A stretch of DNA of 64,000 bases from assembly GCA_019912545.1 (NCBI GenBank), contig JAIOIK010000128.1, forward strand, positions 1 to 64,000, read 5' to 3'. The notes below the pieces were generated by a model. That model was not told the DNA's origin. It made no database searches and worked only from the letters and a program-made list of their open reading frames with translations. The position numbers and the translations under genes are program-made. Below, piece after piece: positions 59,624 through 64,000 of this stretch. How positions within the stretch are numbered: position 1 is the stretch's first letter; every line of letters begins with the position of its first letter. The stretch is from Ignavibacteria bacterium. Its GTDB lineage: Bacteria; Bacteroidota; Ignavibacteria; Tepidaquicellales; OLB5.

Positions 59624-60235
59624 TCAGGCAGATTTTTTCTGTTGAAGCCACTGATTTTCAGCTTCATCAAGTTCAGCAACTAATCCTTCTCCGAAATAAT
59701 ACTTCAATTCATCGCGCGAACCGCGGTATAATGTCGGGCCATCGCCGAGACAAATCGTGAGATTCTCATCTATTTCTTCGGGTGTCATTAAAACCCCATC
59801 CATATAAGTTACGGGGAACATCGAACAGAAAAAGGGTTTTACTTCGTGGTAATCTATCCCTTTATGCAGAGCAAAACTGTGAAGCATGCATCCCCTGCTT
59901 TGGGTATTCAGGAAAATGCAATAATCTTTTTCTTCATCGTATGTTGTTCTCAAATAGTCATGACCGGGATATTCCGGGTCGGTTTTTTTTTCGCTTTCAT
60001 CAAACCACCTCTCGCTCTTAATTCCAGTGAAGGTTTCAAGTTCATCTTCATGTTTCATAATCCTGTCAACATTCTGCATATCTATATCAGCGCCCCACTC
60101 GCAGCACTGATCTTTGCAAGAAGTGCATTCCATACATTTCATGAAATATGTTATATCGAAAATATCAGTATCAACTGAGTGGATTACCGGAAGTCCGTGA
60201 ATACTTGCATGTGAATTCTTAAGCTTGATTACCAT
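59624..60235 (-). CDS. YkgJ-type Cys-cluster protein
   Basis: A 203-residue soluble protein. The N-terminal Cys cluster KCMECTSCKDQCCEWGADI and a later MLHSFALHKGIDYHEVKPFFCSMFP match the YkgJ/Fe-S-or-Zn cluster family (here eight or so Cys in total). The family is of unknown function and is thought to bind a metal or Fe-S cluster. It is monocistronic, followed by repeats. Confidence 0.78.
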   Translation of the reverse strand: MVIKLKNSHASIHGLPVIHSVDTDIFDITYFMKCMECTSCKDQCCEWGADIDMQNVDRIMKHEDELETFTGIKSERWFDESEKKTDPEYPGHDYLRTTYDEEKDYCIFLNTQSRGCMLHSFALHKGIDYHEVKPFFCSMFPVTYMDGVLMTPEEIDENLTICLGDGPTLYRGSRDELKYYFGEGLVAELDEAENQWLQQKKSA

Positions 60236-60262
60236 GTATTTTTTACAATTATTTTTAATTAA

Positions 60263-60299
60263 TTGTTGGTCTTCGACTCGAAGAGTTATAGACCAACAA
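60263..60299. repeat. Hairpin TTGTTGGTCT/AGACCAACAA
   Basis: A perfect 10-bp stem (60263-60272 with 60290-60299) whose loop holds TTCGACTCGAA. It lies in the 202-bp gap upstream of the Cys-cluster gene (minus strand) and downstream of the AI-2E permease gene; no further gene was seen in that gap. Confidence 0.65.
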
Positions 60300-60437
60300 C
60301 TGTGTTGGAATCACCAAAAATCCTGTTCTGTATTAAATTGATTTAATTATAAGTTCAATCAGCAAATTTTGAATTGAAGAACCAAGTGCCAATAGCCTTG
60401 TTACAGCAATTTCATAGTCACTGCACTCCAAAAATAA

Positions 60438-61496
60438 TCAATAATAACCCAGCTTATAATTTCTGAAACCATTAATTGTTTCTTTAGCGCTCACTTTCAG
60501 AATTGTTGCAACTGGTATTGCTATGAGTGCGCCAAATGCGCCTAGTATCTGATTGCCAATTAGTATAAGCGCAATTATAGCGATCGGGTTCATTTCAGCA
60601 CCTTTCGAAAAAAGGTAAGGCTGAATAAATGAGCTATCAAGTATATAAATTATTGTGAAAAGTATAACAATCGGTAGCACCATATGAAAGTCACCAAACT
60701 GGATGATAGAAATAAGTATTGCCGGAATGCCCCCGATTATTGGACCTGCATAAGGTATCAAATGCCCTGCCCCGGCAGCAAGTCCTATAATAATTGAATT
60801 ATTTATCCCGAGTATCGAGAGCCCTGCAAACGAGAGCAGCCCAAGTATCAGAGCGTCAAGCAGCCATGACCTTACATACGAACTAAGCTGCATTTCGATC
60901 TTATCAATTATATTGATAGTCATTTCAAAATAGCGGTTAGGCACAAGCCCGATAAGCCCGTTCTTGAGTCTTTGCCTGTCTCTAAGTATAAAGAATGTTA
61001 TGAAAGGAATTATGATAATGTAAAGCACAGTTGATACAACCCCTGAAATAAAATCTTCAGCTTTGGAAAATGATGACTTAACATACACTTCAATTTCTTT
61101 TCCAACATCACCCTTCTTAAGGTAGGGAACATTCTTTTCTATCCATTTTTCGGAGGTTTTGAGTTTTTCTGATACCTGGAATTCCTTATACGATTGCTGA
61201 AGCGAATTGCTCTGCTCAATAAAACTGGGCGCTATCAAATTGAAAATAAAATAGAGCGCAATGCCGATCACAGCATAGACCATGAGAATTGAAAATGATC
61301 TGCCTATGCCCAGGCCCTGTATAAAATCTACGAAAGGACTGAGGACAAGAGCAAACAACAGGCAGATTATCAATGCGATAAAAATATCCGTAAAGAACGT
61401 AATAAATCCGGCAACTATAAGTAAAGGAATGAGAAGTATAAAAACCTTTGCAATTCCGCTTAGCTGCTTCGTTTGCCTTAAATAAGGTGTCTTCAT
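60438..61496 (-). CDS. AI-2E family transporter (PerM-like)
   Basis: A 352-residue membrane protein with about eight helices, a soluble segment between helices 3 and 4 (IEQSNSLQQSYKEFQVSEKL and following) and the family blocks FFILRDRQRLKNGLIGLVPNR, GLAAGAGHLIPYAGPIIGGIPA and FGALIAIPVATILKV. The family was named for autoinducer-2 export, but many members move Na+/H+ or unknown solutes. It follows recX after 16 bases, so it is probably read from the recA promoter. Confidence 0.88.
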   Translation of the reverse strand: MKTPYLRQTKQLSGIAKVFILLIPLLIVAGFITFFTDIFIALIICLLFALVLSPFVDFIQGLGIGRSFSILMVYAVIGIALYFIFNLIAPSFIEQSNSLQQSYKEFQVSEKLKTSEKWIEKNVPYLKKGDVGKEIEVYVKSSFSKAEDFISGVVSTVLYIIIIPFITFFILRDRQRLKNGLIGLVPNRYFEMTINIIDKIEMQLSSYVRSWLLDALILGLLSFAGLSILGINNSIIIGLAAGAGHLIPYAGPIIGGIPAILISIIQFGDFHMVLPIVILFTIIYILDSSFIQPYLFSKGAEMNPIAIIALILIGNQILGAFGALIAIPVATILKVSAKETINGFRNYKLGYY

Positions 61497-61512
61497 AGAC
61501 TAATGAATTCTC

Positions 61513-62142
61513 TCATGTAATTTTTTCCCTGATAATTTCATTTATCACGTGGTAGTCAAATCCCTTTCTTGCAAGGTGATCGTACACTTTACGCTTCTTT
61601 TCATTAATATCAGCGGCTTTAGATTCCAATTTAGTATAATACTTATCAAAACTTACCATAGCAAGCAATTTTTCATCAGTTTCACCAAAGAGTTTTTCTA
61701 TTACTTCTTCAGCAATTCCGGCGGGGATCCCTTTTTCGAAAAGCTTCTGCTTAAGTACTTTCTTTCCTACCGGATTCCTTTTTAGTTTTTCGTTGATAAA
61801 CTGCCTGGCAAAATCAGTATCATTTGTCAGTCCCAGCTCACCAAGGTGCGCAAGTACTTTTTCAATTGAACTCTCAGAGATCTTTTTTGAATGAAGCTTT
61901 TTTCTGATCTCACTTATAGTTCTTATCCTGTATGAAAGAAAATTAAAGGCTAATTTCTTCCCGTAAATGTACTCATCAAAGCCTTTTATTTCCTCTAAAC
62001 CAGCTTCAGTGGTCTCATCTCCCGATGCAATTCCATATTTAAGAATTGTATCATCATACAGGCCGCAGTAAAATTCGCCATCAAGGTATAAATTATATCT
62101 TTTCCTGTCCTTTTTCTGCCGCTCTATTTTTGTGATGAGCAT
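61513..62142 (-). CDS. recX: Regulatory protein RecX
   Basis: A 209-residue helical protein. It shows the three-repeat RecX pattern: AFNFLSYRIRTISEIRKKLHSK, LAHLGELGLTNDTDFARQFINEK (in part) and a C-terminal KKRKVYDHLARKGFDYHVINEI. An N-terminal extension of about 60 residues with two beta strands (RKRYNLYLDGEFYCGLY) is typical of longer RecX forms. RecX limits RecA filament growth. It lies 53 bases downstream of recA. Confidence 0.88.
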   Translation of the reverse strand: MLITKIERQKKDRKRYNLYLDGEFYCGLYDDTILKYGIASGDETTEAGLEEIKGFDEYIYGKKLAFNFLSYRIRTISEIRKKLHSKKISESSIEKVLAHLGELGLTNDTDFARQFINEKLKRNPVGKKVLKQKLFEKGIPAGIAEEVIEKLFGETDEKLLAMVSFDKYYTKLESKAADINEKKRKVYDHLARKGFDYHVINEIIREKIT

Positions 62143-62195
62143 TTTTCCCAGTATACAAAAGTTAAATTCAAGTTTTGCTCAATAAGAAGCTAAAA

Positions 62196-63269
62196 CTACT
62201 TCTTAGCTTTTTCTTTCTGTTTGGCTTCACTGCCATTTGTTGCTGCACTGTTTGCTGAGGATTCTTTGGCTGCAGGCGGAACTTCCATACCCATTTGCTC
62301 TCTAACATCACGGTTAAGTTTATCAAGCAGCTTCGGATTTTCGAGCAGGTAATTTTTAACACCTTCCCTGCCCTGCATTCTTTGCTCGCCATATGCGAAC
62401 CATGCGCCGGATTTCTTAATTATCTCCATATCAACAGCGCAATCAACTAAATCACCTATTTTGGAAATTCCTTCATTGTACATAATATCAAATTCAACTT
62501 CCTTGAAAGGCGGAGCTACTTTATTCTTTACAACTTTTACTTTCGTGCGGTTACCTATAACATTTGTGCCGTCTTTTATCTGCGCAATTCTGCGGACATC
62601 AAGCCTGACGGAAGCATAAAACTTCAACGCCTTGCCGCCCGTTGTAGTTTCGGGGCTACCAAACATAACACCAATCTTATCACGAAGCTGGTTTGTGAAC
62701 ATTAAAGCTATGTTTGATTTTGATACAGCGGCTGTAAGTTTTCTTAGTGCTTGCGACATAAGCCTTGCCTGAAGCCCCATGTGTGAGTCACCCATTTCGC
62801 CTTCTATTTCGGCTCTTGGAGTTAATGCTGCAACTGAATCAAGCACAATGATATCCAAAGCATTACTGCGAACAAGTGTTTCGACTATTTCCAGTGCCTG
62901 CTCGCCATACTCGGGCTGTGAGATTAGAAGATTTTCCACATCAACTCCAAGCTTCTTTGCATAGCCGATATCTAATGCGTGTTCTGTATCGATGAACGCT
63001 GCAAGTCCCCCGCGTTTTTGAGCCTCTGCAATTACATGCAAGCTGATTGTAGTTTTACCAGATGATTCCGGTCCGTATATCTCGGTTACTCTGCCTCTTG
63101 GAATGCCGCCAATACCCAGGGCTGAATCAAGTGATATAGAGCTGGTTGAGATCGCATCGACCTTATTAATAACGCCGTCGCCGAGCTTCATAATTGAGCC
63201 CTTTCCGTGTGACTTTTCGATCTGGTCAATAGCAATCTGCAATGACCGCAGTTTTTCGTTATCTGCCAT
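62196..63269 (-). CDS. recA: Recombinase RecA
   Basis: A 357-residue recombinase: Walker A GPESSGKT (residues 66-73), [19 protein letters not shown], Walker [52 protein letters not shown] (L2 region, here [11 protein letters not shown]) and an acidic/Ala-rich C-tail. It binds ssDNA, drives strand exchange and the SOS response. It starts the recA-recX-permease unit; I found no clear LexA box in the 182-bp gap upstream (63270-63451). Confidence 0.97.
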   Translation of the reverse strand: MADNEKLRSLQIAIDQIEKSHGKGSIMKLGDGVINKVDAISTSSISLDSALGIGGIPRGRVTEIYGPESSGKTTISLHVIAEAQKRGGLAAFIDTEHALDIGYAKKLGVDVENLLISQPEYGEQALEIVETLVRSNALDIIVLDSVAALTPRAEIEGEMGDSHMGLQARLMSQALRKLTAAVSKSNIALMFTNQLRDKIGVMFGSPETTTGGKALKFYASVRLDVRRIAQIKDGTNVIGNRTKVKVVKNKVAPPFKEVEFDIMYNEGISKIGDLVDCAVDMEIIKKSGAWFAYGEQRMQGREGVKNYLLENPKLLDKLNRDVREQMGMEVPPAAKESSANSAATNGSEAKQKEKAKK

Positions 63270-63451
63270 AATGGTGAAACCTTTCTACTTTATTGGTTGT
63301 GATTTTAGCGAATATAATTATTATTAGTATTACTTAATAGACAAAGATATAAGGAATATTTGAGCTATGCGTATCATTCAATGATACTTTTTTCATTTTT
63401 TTTGGAGACGATTAAGAGGATATATTGTGCAAAAATAGTTATGGGCTTTGG

Positions 63452-64000
63452 CTACAATAAGTCCGACGTAGTTTGAGAGTAATACTTCCTTTTCAGCCAA
63501 AAAGCGACATTAACCAGTGCAATAAGCGCAGGTACTTCCACTAACGGACCGATAACACCGGCAAATGCCTGGGGACTGTTGATTCCGAACACTCCAATAG
63601 AAACAGCGATTGCAAGTTCGAAATTATTGCCCGCGGCCGTAAATGAGAGTGCTGCGTTCTGGGAATAATCCGCCCCAAGTTTTTTACCAATGAGAAATGT
63701 TACCAGGAACATTATGGCAAAATATATCAAAAGCGGAATTGCAATTCTTATTACATCAAACGGGATCTGAACAATAAGCTCCCCTTTCAAGCTGAACATT
63801 GCAATGATAGTAAACAGCAAAGCAATTAATGTTATGGGACTTATCTTTGGAACAAATACTGTTTCATACCAATCTTTACCTTTCAGTTTTATCAACAGGA
63901 ATCTGCTCAGGAATCCCGCTATGAAAGGTATACCGAGATAAATGAACACACTTTCCGCTATTTGTCTTATGCTGATATCAACTGCGAGTCCGCCAACACC
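63452..64000 (-). CDS. arsB: Arsenite efflux permease Acr3 (partial, cut by window edge)
   Basis: The C-terminal 182 codons of a bile-acid/arsenite-type permease are present; the frame is open to the window end without an in-frame stop ([17 protein letters not shown] then [16 protein letters not shown]). Conserved Acr3 blocks include [35 protein letters not shown] and [23 protein letters not shown]. Acr3 exports arsenite (and antimonite) using the proton gradient. The conserved Acr3 Cys in helix 4 would lie outside the window. Possible ars neighbours are also outside. Confidence 0.87.
   Translation of the reverse strand, partial: GVGGLAVDISIRQIAESVFIYLGIPFIAGFLSRFLLIKLKGKDWYETVFVPKISPITLIALLFTIIAMFSLKGELIVQIPFDVIRIAIPLLIYFAIMFLVTFLIGKKLGADYSQNAALSFTAAGNNFELAIAVSIGVFGINSPQAFAGVIGPLVEVPALIALVNVAFWLKRKYYSQTTSDLL

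Noticed and set aside
63270-63451. SOS box upstream of recA
   Set aside because: The AT-rich gap shows no convincing inverted motif at the proper place; without a known LexA site for this lineage it cannot be called.

Overview
The window looks like chromosomal DNA from the Ignavibacteria/Chlorobi side of the Bacteroidota. Five large secreted proteins end in the type IX secretion (T9SS) sorting domain with the SQNYPNPFNP signature. The envelope block uppS-bamA-skp-skp-lpxD is in the order usual for this group. A promoter-like TTTG/TAnnTTTG pair and AAAGGAG-type ribosome sites occur, and the DNA is AT-rich. No rRNA, tRNA or CRISPR was seen. This placement is inference; no marker RNA is present.

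Layout. 0.1-5.5 kb (minus): outer-membrane biogenesis. 5.8-9.6 kb (minus): a TonB receptor of the GDEHGPE type with three small Cys/His-rich exported proteins, probably transition-metal related. 9.7-13.0 kb: two paralogous T9SS-sorted BNR-like proteins and a TPR protein. 13.3-18.1 kb (plus): a small soluble protein, a FecA-like TonB receptor preceded by a transposase relic containing a C10 tract, and a T9SS-sorted sialidase-fold protein. 18.1-21.0 kb (minus): a GT-C/TPR membrane protein and another T9SS protein. 21.1-30.9 kb (plus): a SufS-like enzyme, a transposase-derived miniature element, NrnA-like DHH phosphoesterase, leucyl aminopeptidase, MFS permease, a Cys-motif membrane protein, QueG and small membrane or exported proteins. 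31.0-36.7 kb: VOC protein and a bacterial alpha-2-macroglobulin. 36.8-40.3 kb: ABC-F, MBL hydrolase, an orphan antitoxin-like peptide and a Rieske protein. 40.4-50.9 kb (minus): APC permease, an HzsA-like secreted c-type cytochrome, two lipoproteins, and a group of rsmB, iscR, iscS, a barrel protein, iscA and sodA. 51.2-59.5 kb (plus): alanine-type aminotransferase, a class-C-like serine hydrolase, a REP-associated tyrosine transposase (RAYT), an SDR and the DUF1549/DUF1553 + DUF1501 pair. 59.6-64 kb (minus): Cys-cluster protein, AI-2E permease, recX, recA and the C-terminal part of an Acr3 arsenite permease cut by the window edge.

The most distinctive theme is short palindromes. A GTAG-headed palindrome (GTAG, then GGAACGGTCGTGACCGTTCC) occurs twice just upstream of the RAYT gene, once in frame inside it, and twice in frame inside T9SS sorting domains, always read as Asn-Gly-Arg-Asp-Arg-Ser. 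Other palindromes interrupt queG in frame at two places and sit in many intergenic gaps. The best candidate for an under-described system is therefore a RAYT/REP system whose palindromes enter coding sequences in a permissive reading frame. Further points of interest are a C10-containing leader ORF that overlaps a TonB-receptor start (possible phase variation), a 207-bp MITE-like element, and a sodA gene with a twin-arginine leader plus a strong internal ribosome site.
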